NCBI RefSeq assembly: GCF_964355755.1
Contig: NC_092678.1
Location: forward strand, 6,916,922 to 6,980,921
Source: Antedon mediterranea
Taxonomy: Eukaryota > Echinodermata > Crinoidea > Comatulida > Antedonidae
Direction: 5' to 3'
DNA length: 64,000 nt
The notes beneath the pieces were generated by a model that saw only the letters and a program-made list of their open reading frames with translations, had not been told where the DNA came from and did not search any database. Positions 11,036-23,400 of the stretch are shown one piece after another; the stretch's first letter is position 1; each line of letters starts with the position of its first letter. The position numbers were made by a program, and so were the translations under genes.

Positions 11036-14000
11036 TTACCGAATTTTGCCCTTACGTAAATTTATATATAGATATAAAATATTGCGTTCAAAATGTTTTT
11101 TAATATGAGATTTGAAGGTAGTTATGTTGGAAATTAATTTTAAGTTTGATGGAAGAGCGTTCCAGTCTTTGATAGCAGAGAAGAAAAAAGTAGAATGAGA
11201 CTGTTTATTTCCTTTAAGTAGAGGTAAAACCAGATTAACATTACGTTGGCGTGTGTTATGTGTGTGGATTGTGGATGTCCGTAAGAAATGTTCAGATAGA
11301 TATGGAGCTGCATTGTTATTGACAATTTTATGAACATTACAAAGCCTAAACAATTTTACTCTACTTTCCACCTTAAGCATGCCAATGCCTGATAACTCCT
11401 TCTGACCAATATTAGATCGTGGTCCGAAACCGTAAATAAAACGCACAAATTTGTTCTGAGTGGTCTGTAGTTTTTGCTTCAAAACTTTGTCAATACCTTC
11501 ATACCAAGTCGAAGCACAATAATCAAACAAGCATTGAATTAAGGCAGAGCATAACAGTTTTTTCGTATTTTTGTCCAAGCAACTAGCCTGACGACATACC
11601 TTAATCTACTATTCGCCTTTTTTATTACACGTTTGGCGATGTTGTTACAAGAGGCAGAACCATCATGTTCTATACCTAAATATTTTACTGATTTTGAACC
11701 CGTTAAAGTAAGGCCATGAGAAATAATATTGAAAGATCGTAAACGTTGAAGCCTTTTTTGGGTACAAAAGATGATAGATTCAGTTTTACTGATATTGATA
11801 GATAGTTTGTTATCGACAAGCCATACTCTACATGAATCAAGAGCTTTACTAAGTTTATCAGCGACGACAGTCGGATCTTTGTGCCAAAAAACAATTGCAC
11901 TGTCATCAGCATATAACAGCAATTTGCATTCAGGGTCGATACTTACAACCATATCGTTTATGAAACATAAAAAAAGCTACAATATGCTACCCTGTGGAAC
12001 TCCACATGAAATATCCATGGGAACGGATAAGGAGTCTTCGATTTTAACAATTTGGCTTCTGTTTGACAAATATGAACGAAACCAATCTAATGAGGTGATG
12101 CCCATTAACAAAAGCTTTTCACACAATATGTCATGATCGACAGTGTCGAATGCCTTACATAAATCTATAAGTACCATACCAGTATGTGTACCTTCGGAGC
12201 TATTTAATTTAATTGTGTCTAATAGATTAATTAAAGTACTTTCGGTAGAATGAAATTGCCGAAAACCTGACTGATATTGATAAATAAGATCATTTTCCAC
12301 AAGGTACTGTTCTTCTAACTGAACATGAACCGACCTTTCGAGAATTTTTGAGACAACACTTAAAACTCTGATGGGTCTATAGTTTTCTGGATTTTTACGA
12401 AATTTTTTTGGTATACAGTGGGATGACTTTGGCTATTTTAAAATCACTCGGAACAACTCCTGTATTAATTGACAAATTGATAAAATACGTTAAAGGGGAA
12501 GCCAGTACACCGGCGCCATCTTTAAGGAATTTAGCTGGTAGCCCATCGAGACCTGTACTTTTCGTAGGGTCAAGACTTTCAAGTTGTTTAAGAATGAATT
12601 CTTCTGACACAGGTTTAAGGCTAAAGAGAGTTGTAACTTTTGAAGAATAAAAGTCTTTTACAATTTTGGAACCATAGATAAACATGTTACTCATGGGTGG
12701 AAGTTTATCAACAAGATATCTTGCTACATTGGTAAAATGATTATTAAAATGTGTAGCAACCTCCTGTGGATTGTGAATTTTTGATTCATTTATTTCCAAA
12801 ACAACTTTAGCTTGTTCAGACGTCTTTTCACTATATCCTAATTTCTTAAGATGTTGCCATAATTTCTTAGGATTATTTTTATTTTCAATTATTTTATTTC
12901 GAAAATACGTTGATTTAGCTTTTTTAACATTGCGCTTGACCTTGTTTCTTAATTTACAATACATATCATAATCTTCTTTGATTTTACTCTTTTTAAATTT
13001 ATTAAAATATTGATCACGAGTTCGTATATCATTTAGAATATCTGTGTTAAACCATGGATCTGATCTTTGTTTCACCCTTATCTTTCTAAGGAGTGCCACA
13101 CAATTAATGACGGAGCTAAGAGCTTCCTTAAATGACGACCATGCGTCGTTAACATTAACTTTGGATGTAACTTTTGTCCAATCTATTTCGGACAGTTTTG
13201 ACAGGAATTCCTCTTTGTTGTACTGTTTAAATGATTTTGAGTAAATGGTTTTATGCGATGAGTATTTTGCTTTACAAAATTTGCGTGTGCAAAATATCAG
13301 CATATGATCACTTAGGCCTGTGTTTATAACACCGGAATTAGAAATTTTGTCTTGAGAATTACATAGGATATGGTCTAAACATGAGGATGAATTCCTGTCA
13401 AAACGAGTGTTATCACTTATCAAGTTAGAGAATCCTAGTAATTCGAGAACGTTTTTATAATTCGTAGATTGAGTACAATCTCTGTGAGTATTTATGTTAA
13501 AATCACCATTTATGATGGTTTCAAGGTTGTTAATTTTATTTACAGTGTCTTCGAAAAAGTTTAGAAAATTGTTGACATTCTGTTCAGGAGGACGGTAATG
13601 TTCCAACAACGATTGGTTTTGTATCCGGGAGGTTGAGTTCAATCCATACTGATTCAACATTTTTGTCCATTAAATCTTCTCTCTTGGTAAACGCTTTGTC
13701 CGTACGCACATATATACATACATACTCCACCTCCTCTACGAGAAGATCTATCATTGCGAACTAAGGTATATCCATCTATGTTTACTTCATTATCAGGAAC
13801 AGTCTCATCTAGCCAAGACTCGGTGATGGATATAACTGCTGCTTTTGATTTTAATGCGAATTCCCTTATTTCAGATATTTTGGGAATCAGCAATCGTACA
13901 TTAAGTTGAAGAAAATGCATTCCTTGTTTATTAATTGTGTTTGCGATGTCGTCCATGTCATCATCTAAGGGATCAATCTGATTAGCGTCAGATTCATCTT

Positions 14001-14183
14001 GGTTCTGATTTTTATGAAAGTCTGCATCATACCATGGGAGCGAGTTCCAGGAGCATATATCGCAAATATAAGAGGATGACTTACCGGCGCACTTTGTATG
14101 TATTCTTTTAATGTCGCATGCATTGCATCTGATGATTTTACTTCGCTTGTTAAATCCTCTACTGCATACGTCACAATATGACT
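11036..14183 (-). pseudogene. decayed CR1/L2-like ORF2 with N-terminal PHD-like finger
   Basis: Minus-strand pieces follow the ORF2 order but switch frame. 14183-13957 encodes a Cys/His finger (CDVC, RCNAC, HTKC, CDIC spacing) that runs in frame into the endonuclease start (LQLNVR, ITESWLD, RRGGGVC; 13956-13654). After a frameshift, 13660-12395 holds INGDFNIN, SDHMLIF and the start of the RT. 12300-11977 has LIDLCKAFDTVDHD and GVPQGS followed by a stop. 11952-11539 has YADD, and 11578-11036 is the C-terminal region with DWNALP. An in-frame TAA lies just before the finger. At least three frame breaks make it non-functional. It belongs to a different subfamily from the 2154-5540 copy, which has a 2A-like motif and no finger. 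Confidence 0.88.
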
Positions 14184-14862
14184 TTTATTGTGGTCCAGAA
14201 TTTAAGGAGACATCCCCAGCAATAATGATCAAGTAACTTAACGTTAAGTGGTGATGTTTTCTTAATATACGTTTTACAGGATATCTCGAAGAGCTTGCAC
14301 CGTACATTTGCCAGAGTGGTGATCTCAAATCCTAGTTATCCTGCTTAATGTGGACAGGTGCTGACCAGTTGCTTGCGATGTCAGGTCCGACTTCAGTGAA
14401 GTCTAAAGTCGGTTGACTTAGGGTGAAATTAAATGGATGAATAATGTTCTAAATTGTACTTTATACTGCATGATGATGAGCAAAAGTAGAAAATACGTTT
14501 TTTTATGTTAAAAATGTAAGTATTCAAAGACCAGCGTTTCATCGGTTGTCACGATACAAAATACAAAATTACAGTACGACCAACAGTAACTGTAAATATT
14601 ATTGTTTTGATAATCCGCACTAGTTTGTTTTTAAAAAAAATATCCAAACAGCCAATGATTTAGATGAGGAGAGAGAACCTAGGCCTAGTCAAAAGACTAA
14701 ACGTAACGTACCGTATGGTGGTAAGCACAATGCTTGGCGTCCCTGGTTACCGGCGTTAGCAACAAACGTATTAAAAGGCGCGAAAGGCCTAGCTGATCAA
14801 AGTGAAGAAAACGATATAATCCTAACTCACAGCTTGTAAATTAAAACAGTTTTCTTCAATCA
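14184..14862. other. spacer
   Basis: No gene or repeat recognised beyond scattered TAGGCCTA-like words. Confidence 0.4.
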
Positions 14863-15081
14863 AACTACATAATGGTCTATGTTTCACAAGATATCATACT
14901 GTAAAAAAAATATTTTTGAGATTGTAATTTGTAAACCTATTGTAAATAGCAAAAGTGGCTTCCATACTAAGAATGTAAATCCAATACAACAAAAAACAAG
15001 TGTACAAAAAGCTTAGAAACCATTGTCTAATTTAGCATTGAAACAAAATCCTGGTTTGTTCTCTGAATCAGCGTAACGTGC
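14863..15081 (+). repeat. dispersed 219-bp repeat, copy 1
   Basis: Nearly identical to 22493-22711, from ACTACATAA(T/A)GGTCTATG to CTGAATCAGCGTAACGTGCT. Class unknown. Confidence 0.85.
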
Positions 15082-15270
15082 TAAAAGTTCTTTGTACAGT
15101 TATGTGGTATTACATATTGTTTCAAAAGTGTTTGATACCATTGCAAAGCTTATTTCTATCTCATTATTTTAGTGTATAGTACGTGTCTATCTGAAACACC
15201 AAGCAAGAGCTTTGAAAAACAGGTAAATTTAGCTAAAAAGGCTGGCAGTGAAGGGTACTTCTTTTATTGA

Positions 15271-15670
15271 ATGCCTGGCGGTGAAAGTGTTAATAAAGCC
15301 AATAGGTCAAAGGTCATTCAACCATATTATTTCAACGTAGTAAACCCAACCAAAATACTTTTTTTCTTTCTGGTTTCACGTTTATTTTTATACTTCATGG
15401 ACCATGGAGTCCTAATTTATTCTCTCTTCGCAAAGAGAAATAGTAGAGATTATACCAATTATACAAATCAATGCTTAAGTGAAGTTAAATTGGTTGGACG
15501 AATATTTTCATACAGCTTAAATGGAACTTTTTAAATAATTACAATTTTATTCTGTATGTAAATTCATTTAGTAGTTACAACTTTGCGCTAAAATTTAGGC
15601 ATAAACAATGTAAGCACTCGTGAAATACACGCCAATATGCCGCTTTTCAATTTTAAGAAAAATATTTTCG
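15271..15670. repeat. 3' flank of gene A, shared with 49.5-49.9 kb
   Basis: Includes AATAGGTCAAAGGTCATTCA, the 'hot' T-rich stretch and GTGAAATACACGC words, which recur in the same order at 49519-49900. It marks an old duplication of the A-type unit. Confidence 0.6.
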
Positions 15671-18108
15671 TCAAAGCATGCACTTATTCGTAACCATTCT
15701 AAGGTATCGTTCATCGCTCATCTTTACAAGTTTCTTATATTCACTCGGCATATCATGGGAATTTTTAAATTCAGCTTCAGTTTTTCCTTCATAATGATAT
15801 GTAATGTTTCTTCCATCAGGTGCCATGCTAAAAGGATAAAATCCATACAGTGATATCATATCGCAAAACTGCAAGGCTGCAGTGTACAAAAACAGGCCGG
15901 ATGAAGGCCTATCTGTCATGTTCCAGAATCTGAAACAAAAACATTTTTAGTAATTAGTTCATGGAAGCTTGGTTCACACGAGGGCCCAATGTAAGGAGGT
16001 AATCTCAACTTTTTGACCCAAAGTTTTGTAATAAAATAACCATGTGTATCTTAAAGATTGGTTCACACGATTACGCAATGCAAGGACGTAAACGAAACGT
16101 TTCTACGCAAAATGTCATAAGAAAATAACTTTCCGTGTCTAAAAGCTTGGTTCACATGAGGACGCAATGTTATGTCATAGAAACAGGCTTTACAAAGGTA
16201 ATCAAAAGAGAACTTCTCTTTTAAAAAGTATTTACAGAGAGTTGTATAAAAGTTAAGAGCTTTCAAGTAGGTACAAGAAGAATAATAGTAGGCCTAACTT
16301 TATTGATTGGTCAATAGGTTTATTAACAATATTTAAGACTATCTCTTCTGATTTCCAGGCACTATGAAAATCGTTATTGATCCAAACACCTACCATCATA
16401 ACAATAATAACCATCTTACATCTTTAAATGTTGATAAAACTGCTTATGCGGATAAGCAATTGAAACATTCAAGTTGTTTCTGCTAAAAAAATGAAGAAAC
16501 TCAAAGTAGCTTGCAGTTCGTGGAGTATAATCTTTAGAAAACCAAAGAACAGCACCTTTAAACTCTCTTAATCTTTCTAAACCACACTTTGACTTCCATA
16601 GCTCATAATTTTTGTCTTTTTTCCCTGGATGTACCAATGTAGAAATCTTGTAGATTCACCATTTACGGTCATTATGTTCGTTTTGTTTCCAACATCATTT
16701 ACAAACCCTTTTATAGGAGCCATGTTTGATCTCATTACAAAGTCATGAGCGTCAATTTCAGAGCCACATCCACTGTTCAAAAGAATTCCACCATTGCCGA
16801 CTACTGCGCATGTGCGATGGCGAGTAATAATTTGTTTTGTTTTTCCAACATACTTGCCATAATGAGTAACTTTTCTGAATTGTCTCAGATTCTTAAATGT
16901 ACCATGTATATGAGAAGGAGTTAACAAACTTAATTTGAGTTTATTCGCTTTCGCTCTGTGAATGAAATTAAAATGATTACAACACACTGATTGTATTAGC
17001 AAATTGATGGGTTAATTACGTATCACGTGTCGTGGTCACTTTTTTTTCAACTCATGAAGTATTCTCACCATCCCACTCTTATAAACATTCATAATTTATA
17101 CTATCCAACAGCGTCATCTATTATACATGCGTAGAGAGAATATGGAAACATGAATACGTATGCGTATAAGCTGAATCTTTCAATTCGATCTTTGTCTCTT
17201 CTATCGTTCCAAATACAATAAATAATTATTTTTATTAATTTTATCAATTACATATTTTTGTATTTCGATCATACTAGAAAGGTAGGCCAATTGCTAAAAT
17301 GTATAGGATGTAAATTTTACAACAATAAAATGAAAACCAGTGCACTGCAATCATGACATTCGAATGATAAATCGAATGACATAATATGACCGACAATTTC
17401 TTTAAAAAAAGTAAATATTTAAAAGAGCAATGGGGCTCAAACTTACCTTAAGTTGAAAATCTTAACTAAATCAATGGTTTTATTAAGTTCAGTTTCAACT
17501 AATTCTTTCGTGGATCTCTTCGGTGTTTCAGCAGTTTGCAGAAATCTGTGAATAACATGAATTAGCGGTATTAAATAGAGACTGTCAAATAGGCCACGAT
17601 GTCCAAAAGGGGTATTGCTAAACACCGCAAACCCCGCAAACACCCGCAACCCCCCCCCCCCCCGCAAACTCCATCGAACCAACATAAAAGTGATTGAATC
17701 ATGAGTTTTTAACAGTAGAAAGTAAGTGCTTAGGGAAAGAAAACCCTTTAAAACCAGATTTAAGGCGTATATTTTCAGAATGAATAAGATAAGGGCACAC
17801 AATGTATAGCAAAGACCTTTTGGGACATGGAATATGTGATTAAATCATAAATAAATCATAAAAAATATATATGGAAGAATTAGATTGGTAAAGTAGAGTT
17901 TATAATATTTAGGTACAGTATATGTAATTATACGTTGTTCCATTTTAAGCCAGTGACTAAGATATGTTTCTACTAACCTTTGATAATACTGTCTGCTTAT
18001 GTGTATGTTGTAATTATATTTTGACGACCATAATAGAGTGAATGCAGTTACCAGTACAGAGAAGCTTATTAGAAACGTAAATAGGGTAATCGTCTTTTGT
18101 GTAACCAT
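15671..18108 (-). CDS. gene A: ST8Sia-type sialyltransferase (GT29), exon 3 frame break
   Basis: Type II Golgi enzyme expected to transfer sialic acid from CMP-sialic acid. Exons: 18108-17978, 17545-17447, 16955-16420 and 15929-15671. All donors are GT and acceptors AG, and all introns are phase 2. ATG at 18108; hydrophobic anchor about residues 6-28. Exon 3 holds motif L ([11 protein letters not shown] to DVGNKT, with MRSN). Exon 4 holds motif S ([20 protein letters not shown]), motif III (YHYE), motif VS (HDMPSE, the H-x4-E pattern) and the terminal Cys (TNKC). Sequons occur at NKT, NMT and NIT. Exon lengths sum to 1025 nt, not a multiple of 3: the motif-L frame and the downstream frame (GLERLREFK) differ by one base near 16630-16650, a poorly conserved loop. 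It may be a pseudogene, an allele or an assembly error. Intron 1 holds a MITE piece. Confidence 0.85.
15960..16190. repeat. three copies of a CTTGGTTCACAC-type repeat in intron 3 of gene A
   Basis: GCTTGGTTCACACGAGG near 15965, ATTGGTTCACACGATTACGC near 16058 and GCTTGGTTCACATGAGGACG near 16144, each followed by CGCAATG-like words. Related sequence forms the MITEs at 46538 and 61980. Confidence 0.6.
17605..17720 (+). mobile_element. MITE fragment in intron 1 of gene A
   Basis: GGGTATTGCTAAACACCGC, GCAAACCCCGCAAAC, a long C-run and CCAACATAAAAGTGATTGAA match one arm of the palindromic element at 30860-31586. The copy is truncated. Confidence 0.75.
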
Positions 18109-18414
18109 TATCAACAGTTTTCAAATTTCAATACAGGCCTAATTTTTTAAAAAAATGAAAGCGTTTATAGAACAATATATTATACAATAAATACTGAATA
18201 GCTAATAGCAGTTTATCAATATACAAAACATATTTTTAAAGATTTTAAGCCTGTATAATTTTAAAATAATAACAATATTAATTCTAATTTGTATCGCCAT
18301 TTCACGACACTGTGGATATTTGATTCTTCAACTACATGCCGTTTCACTAAGGGTCACGTCCTGTCTGTGCTGCCAATTATACAGCGCTCTCCTTTCTACG
18401 ACAGCGATGTGAAC

Positions 18415-18565
18415 TACAGTAGGTCGACACCTTAGTAACCTACTACCCTACCGGTACTCGTCTCGAAAGATTGTACTAGGTTTATTGTAGCTCACTCTGA
18501 ACAATCCAGGCTAATAGTCTTTATCCAAGAAGATTCGTCCGCCAGCCAACCTAAAAAACCATGTC
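18415..18565 (-). mobile_element. SINE body fragment
   Basis: Shares CTCGAAAGAT, GTACTAGGTT, ATAGTC(T/C)TTATCC(A/G)AGAAGA and related words with the fuller tRNA-derived SINE at 23401-23725. The tRNA-like head is absent. Confidence 0.6.
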
Positions 18566-18650
18566 CTTTAGATAGTAAGTATTTTATATTATAACCAATT
18601 ATTCTTTGAACATATTTGAACAATATTTGCCAAAAATGTAACTATATACG

Positions 18651-19240
18651 TTAAACTGGATATTTACAGAATAGTACAATAATGTTTACAGAAAAGAGAA
18701 CAACCTAACAACATCATAAAGCTGCGTTCACACTAGGTTAATCGTGTATATTATTCCGTTTCGTGAAGGGTAACTTGTTCGTTGTTTGATTCAACCTGTT
18801 AGTGGCGGTTTCATCGTTGTTGGTTGTGAACTGAATAAACAAAAAAAACCGTAAGCTTTATAAAGAAGAACGTTACTTACCGGTGATTTTTAAAGATATG
18901 TTATTGCTTTTTACAAAACAGTAGGCCTACAACAACTCAAATAAGAAAATCAGTTGAAGCATATACTAGTCTGGCATAATGCACATACGGTACAGTAAAC
19001 CAGAAAAAAAATGCGTATTATTCATCGCAGCATTTTAGGTCCATTGTAATTCTTCAGCCATAAATAACGTTTTTACAAAAGAAACATTGCTAGAGGCAGT
19101 ATATGTAATCATTTGTTCTGTATATTAATTTTGTTTTTCATATTGAATAAGTGTTTATTTAAGTACGCCCTCAAAGAAACTTACTTACGATCCACTTGGC
19201 CGAGATTGTAATACAGGTCACCGGTCAGAGGAACACTTGT
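18651..19240 (-). repeat. 5' flank of gene A, duplicated at 31.58-32.25 kb
   Basis: From CTGGATATTTACA through ACATCATAAAGCTGC, GTTAGTGGCGGTTT and AGGTCACCGG, colinear with 31587-32220. This copy preserves the empty site of the palindromic element inserted at 30860. Confidence 0.8.
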
Positions 19241-19255
19241 CAACTCCTGTATTCA

Positions 19256-19490
19256 GCAAGATGATACTAGCCTACTTGCATTTCAACGACAAAAATGTGA
19301 AAAGCTGAAAATTGTGATGATAAACTTTTAGTCAGACCTGTACCTGACCACCTTTTGCCAAAATTCAGAGAGCTGTAAAACCCTGGTTTTCAGATATCAA
19401 TTGACGAGGGAATGCTTTCATGGCCTACTTGGTTTCAAAGTATACAACCCTCAGAAACCAGTGAAATATGGGATAAAATCTTACATATAT
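19256..19490 (+). pseudogene. piggyBac-like transposase remnant
   Basis: Plus strand reads KMILAYLHFNDKNVKS, then VRPVPDHLLPKFREL, a stop, and FQISIDEGMLSW, after which the match continues in another frame as LGFKVYNPQKPVKYGIK. The DEGM Asp is a catalytic residue in piggyBac transposases. One stop and at least one frameshift make it dead. A shorter relic of the same region lies at about 32275-32330. Confidence 0.75.
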
Positions 19491-19496
19491 ATATAT

Positions 19497-19790
19497 GGCC
19501 AGACTGCGTTGAAACACCGGTTATATACGGCCATACTGCGTTGAAACACCGGTTATATACGGCCATACTGCGTTGAAACACCGGTTCTCGTCAGATCACT
19601 GAAGTTAAGCAACGTTGGGCCCGGTTGCGTTCTGGATGGAAGACCGTCTAGAAATAGCGGCGGGTGCTGTATACACTGGAGAGTGATGGTGTACTGGTAA
19701 TATCGGACTAGCATGTGATAGGCATGGGTTCGAGGTTATCTGTACCATACTAATTGCATCCTCAGGCAAGATGCTTTACTCTCATTGCCT
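19497..19790 (+). mobile_element. 5S rRNA-derived SINE with a triplicated head
   Basis: From about 19556 the sequence follows 5S rRNA: TACGGCCATACTGCG, GTTAAGCAACGTTGGGCCCG, GGATGGAAGACCGTCTAG and GGGTGCTGTA, covering the internal promoter (box A, intermediate element, box C). It continues into a non-5S body with GGTTCGAGG and CCTCAGGCAAGATGCTTTAC, a tail type shared by many SINEs. The first 32 bp of the head (GGCCATACTGCGTTGAAACA) is present three times, at 19497, 19529 and 19561. Substitutions argue against a working 5S gene. Confidence 0.8.
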
Positions 19791-19810
19791 CGTGGATACT
19801 TCATAATAAA

Positions 19811-21345
19811 CAGTGGTGGCGCCAGCGGGGGGGGGGGCTACGGGGGCTCTAGCCCCCTCGTCGGGGAGCCTAGCCCCCCCGTCGGGGAACACGGGTACTT
19901 TTTGTCGGGGAATAAAATATACAGTAAAAAACGTTCGCGTTCACTTCATATAGCTTCAGCGCCTAGAAAACCACGACGTTCCATTGACCGTGAGAGTACG
20001 TCAGAGAGCTATTATGCACTTTTATGCATTCATTTATTGCCAGCATCGTTCAACGTAGGGTCGAGACGCGTGATATCAAGTTCCATCCAGGGACCAAAAT
20101 GTGTAATGTAGTTATTTTCCAGGCGAAGTTTACCGACGGTTACCGAAGGGAACACGGGTACTTTTTGTCGGGGAATATAATATACAGTTCACTTCTTAGC
20201 TAGCTTCAGCGCCTAGAAAACCGCGACGTTTCATTGACCGTGAGAGTACGTCAGAGTGATATTATGCACTTTATATGCATTCATTATTGCCAGCGATCTA
20301 ACTTACTACTAAACAATAGCTAGGTTCGCACTTGTCTGGCGGTATCCCTTTGTACGAATCGTTCAACGTTGGGTCGAGACGCGTGATATCATGTTCCATC
20401 CAGGGACCAAAATGTGTACTGTAGTTATTTTCCAGGCGAAGTTTACTGACGGTTACGTCGTGTACTGCGTCGACGTGCGCTACACTACAGCAAAAACGAA
20501 TTACGTTAATTGTTCGTATGTTCACCAATTTTTTTTTTATTTACAAGTAACCTTCTGTACCGTGAGGCACCTAAAATAAATTTTTCATCCATTACAAAAC
20601 AAAAAAACATGCCATTTTCGCTTAGCCAACATCTTATTATAGCTAAATCATTACATTTTCAATGTCCTGTATGTCATGAATTTCTCACCACTCGGAAGTC
20701 CAGATGGTACGCACGCATACACTTGGGAGGAATAAACTTATTTCCCCGACTGAAAAAGGTCTACGCTTGCGTTTTTTAAGTCTCTAGGCCTGATGTTTCC
20801 GAAGTATAAAATGCAATTTTTTGAAGACCAGCAGCTCTAGTTTTAAACAGTTTCTTAGCTCAGCCCCAACAATAAAGCTGGTCATATTTCGAAGTACAAG
20901 AAGTCCATTTTCCGGGACCTAACATCTCTATTTTTCAAACATTTCTTAGCTCAGTCACAACCTTGATAGGGACTTATTATACTTCAAAACATGAAACAAA
21001 ATATATAAGTCCAACTTCCGGGACCTCCAACTCTATTTTTCCAAATTTTCTTTGAACTTTTATTTTTTAAATTGAAAAATATGGATTGAAACAGTCATCG
21101 CGCATCGTTTTTTTGCACGCAGTATTTTATTTATGCATTATAAAAAATGGAAAAAATGGCTACCCTAAATCTGATTAAAATGACCTCAAATGACGCTAGA
21201 ACGCGTTGCTTAAAGGGGGCTTCGCCCCCTGGACCCCGACCGGGGGCCCTTGGCGGCCCCCTGGCCCCCAGCCTAGTGATGCTCGCATAGCCCCCTCGTC
21301 GGGGAATGTAGCCCCCGCGTCGGGAAGATCCTGGCGCCACCCCTG
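19811..21345. mobile_element. hAT-like non-autonomous DNA transposon (1535 bp)
   Basis: Ends are inverted: CAGTGGTGGCGCCAG at the left and, reversed, CAGGGGTGGCGCCAG at the right. Both are flanked by the 8-bp direct repeat ATAATAAA (19803-19810 and 21346-21353). The uninterrupted site is present at about 8533-8560, confirming the insertion. Inside, a block of about 250-300 bp is tandemly duplicated (about 19890-20143 and 20150-20455; shared CTTCAGCGCCTAGAAAACC). Open frames inside show no transposase, so it would need one in trans. C/G-rich subterminal stretches flank both ends. Confidence 0.9.
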
Positions 21346-21968
21346 ATAATAAATAATTACTGAATACAACCATTAGGCCTAAATAAAGCAATTCATTGCA
21401 CGCGCAATTGTTTCACGGAGAAATTACCATCTGGCGCTCTAAATCTTCCAGACATGTTGCCTTAAAATGTGCAAACAACAACATTTGTACGCCGTTAACT
21501 GTAAAAACAAATGTGTAAATCATTTTTTCAACCAAAATATTAAGAATAACCTAATTCTAAATAGCCACGGGTTTTTCTAACAATGTTTTCAAGATATAGG
21601 AACATATTTAATTAGTACAGGCTGAAATAATTTAAAAAAAAAAAAGACACAATGATGTCCGGCATTATTATTTTTCCTACGAGGTTAAGGCAGAAATCAT
21701 GAATAATGCATTACCTTAATTATTTTCTAATAATATTATATATTAGGCTAAGATAGCTGATCTACTTCCTAAATATACTAAACCTAACCCTCTAAATAAT
21801 CTCTCTCAACTATTAAAAGAACATTTTCTTGATAGACCTCGAACCGAGGCTCCAGTGTTATAGGTTAAATCCTTAAGACCAAGACCAAACATTTCGGTTG
21901 GCAAACGCTCTCTCCATCTTATAAAGCGCCCTCTATATTGTCCCATATTACGTCATAATTAAGGTAAT
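21346..21968 (+). repeat. interspersed repeat R1, copy 2
   Basis: Continuation of R1 after the hAT-like insertion, colinear with 8545-9168. It includes the nested MITE with CATTACCTTAATTA and TAATTAAGGTAATG ends (21699-21980). Confidence 0.85.
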
Positions 21969-22492
21969 GAATTATTCACGGTTTCTCCTCAAACAAATAA
22001 TGCGTCCAGGGATGCAGGACTGGCACATGGTCGCTGCTTGCTGTAGATGGTAATCCATACCGTTGAAATAATAATAAAGTACCGTATAGTTGTTCTCTTT
22101 TTTTAAAGAAAATTCACAAAACATAATGAACTGAGTTTATTATATTTTATACTATTTTATTTAAAATTTATTTTTGTTATGCACGATTTGAACAATTTAG
22201 TCAATTTGAAATTGTGAGAATGTTTTTGGTCAACCACCCCTATTCAGGAGGAACCTCTCTATTTTATTAAGAAGATGATGAAGAGATGGCTTATGCCAAC
22301 GATAAGAATGTTGTGCTAACGCCTCGAGCACCTGCGCATTATCCATTTACTAGGTTAGATGGAAATGTAAAAAAACAAACATTGCAAAAAATTTTAGGGC
22401 ATGCAAAAAAATACCCATTATGAAAATGCCAAGTCTAAATAAAAAGAGAAATCAGAAAAGAGACTAGATATGTGTGCAGTTTTTCAATGTCC

Positions 22493-22711
22493 AACTACAT
22501 AAAGGTCTATGTTTCACAAGATATCATACTGTAAAAAAAATATTTTTGAGATTGTAATTTGTAAACCTATTGTAAATAGCAAAAGTGACTTCCATACTAA
22601 GAATGTAAATCCAATACAACAAAAAACAAGTGTACAAAAAGCTTAGAAACCATTGTCTAATTTAGCATTGAAACAAAATCCTGGTTTGTTCTCTGAATCA
22701 GCGTAACGTGC
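22493..22711 (+). repeat. dispersed 219-bp repeat, copy 2
   Basis: Near-identical partner of 14863-15081. Confidence 0.85.
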
Positions 22712-23400
22712 TTTACCAGAGTCGCGTCCACGCGACTAAAAACCAAAGATTTCAAACTAGGATTGTTTAAAACTCGTCACGGTTGAGAAGGTATCTTCAC
22801 ACAGATCGCGAGGAATATGATTATGCATAGGCCTACAGAGTAGCCAAATAAGCGCGTTGCATTATGAGATGTTTTGATCAAAAAACGTCTGTTTTTCAGT
22901 TAAATGAATTTTTTCGACTAATTTTTGGTGAAAGATAATAACTATTATGATATTTTTAAATGACCCACATTTTTTGAAATCTTTTTTTTTGTATTTTTTT
23001 TTTGGAATTAGTCAAAGGGAAAATGCATCTTTAAAAAAAAATCATGTTCTTGATAGACTTCGGACCGAGGGTTGCAGTGTTATAGGTTAAAGATGTAAAA
23101 AAACATGAAAATTAAAGATAAATAAAATCAGACTTTGAATAGATTATTTTGTAGTTTTAATACAATCAATCGATCACTTGCGTAGAAAAAAAACCCGGAA
23201 AAATAATGATTTTCACTTATAAAATGACAAAATAAATGGTTAAATTCAACAAAAGACATTGGCTGGCAGCCAATTTATCTATTAGGTGACATTATAATGG
23301 CATATTCAACAAAACAATTGTTACAATTATTTTTTTCATGGGGACAATGCAACTTTAAAGCCTTTACACTAGACCAAACATTTCGGTTGCCAAATCTGGG
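22712..23400. other. spacer with an R1-like piece
   Basis: 23040-23090 and 23365-23385 carry divergent R1 words (TTGATAGACTTCGGACCGAGG; ACATTTCGGTTG). No gene seen. Confidence 0.45.

Noticed and set aside
19556-19680. Working 5S rRNA gene
   Set aside because: Many substitutions against conserved 5S positions and a SINE-type body downstream; a derived element.
20510-20779. Transposase within the hAT-like element
   Set aside because: The open frames there show no DDE or hAT dimerisation motifs; the element looks non-autonomous.
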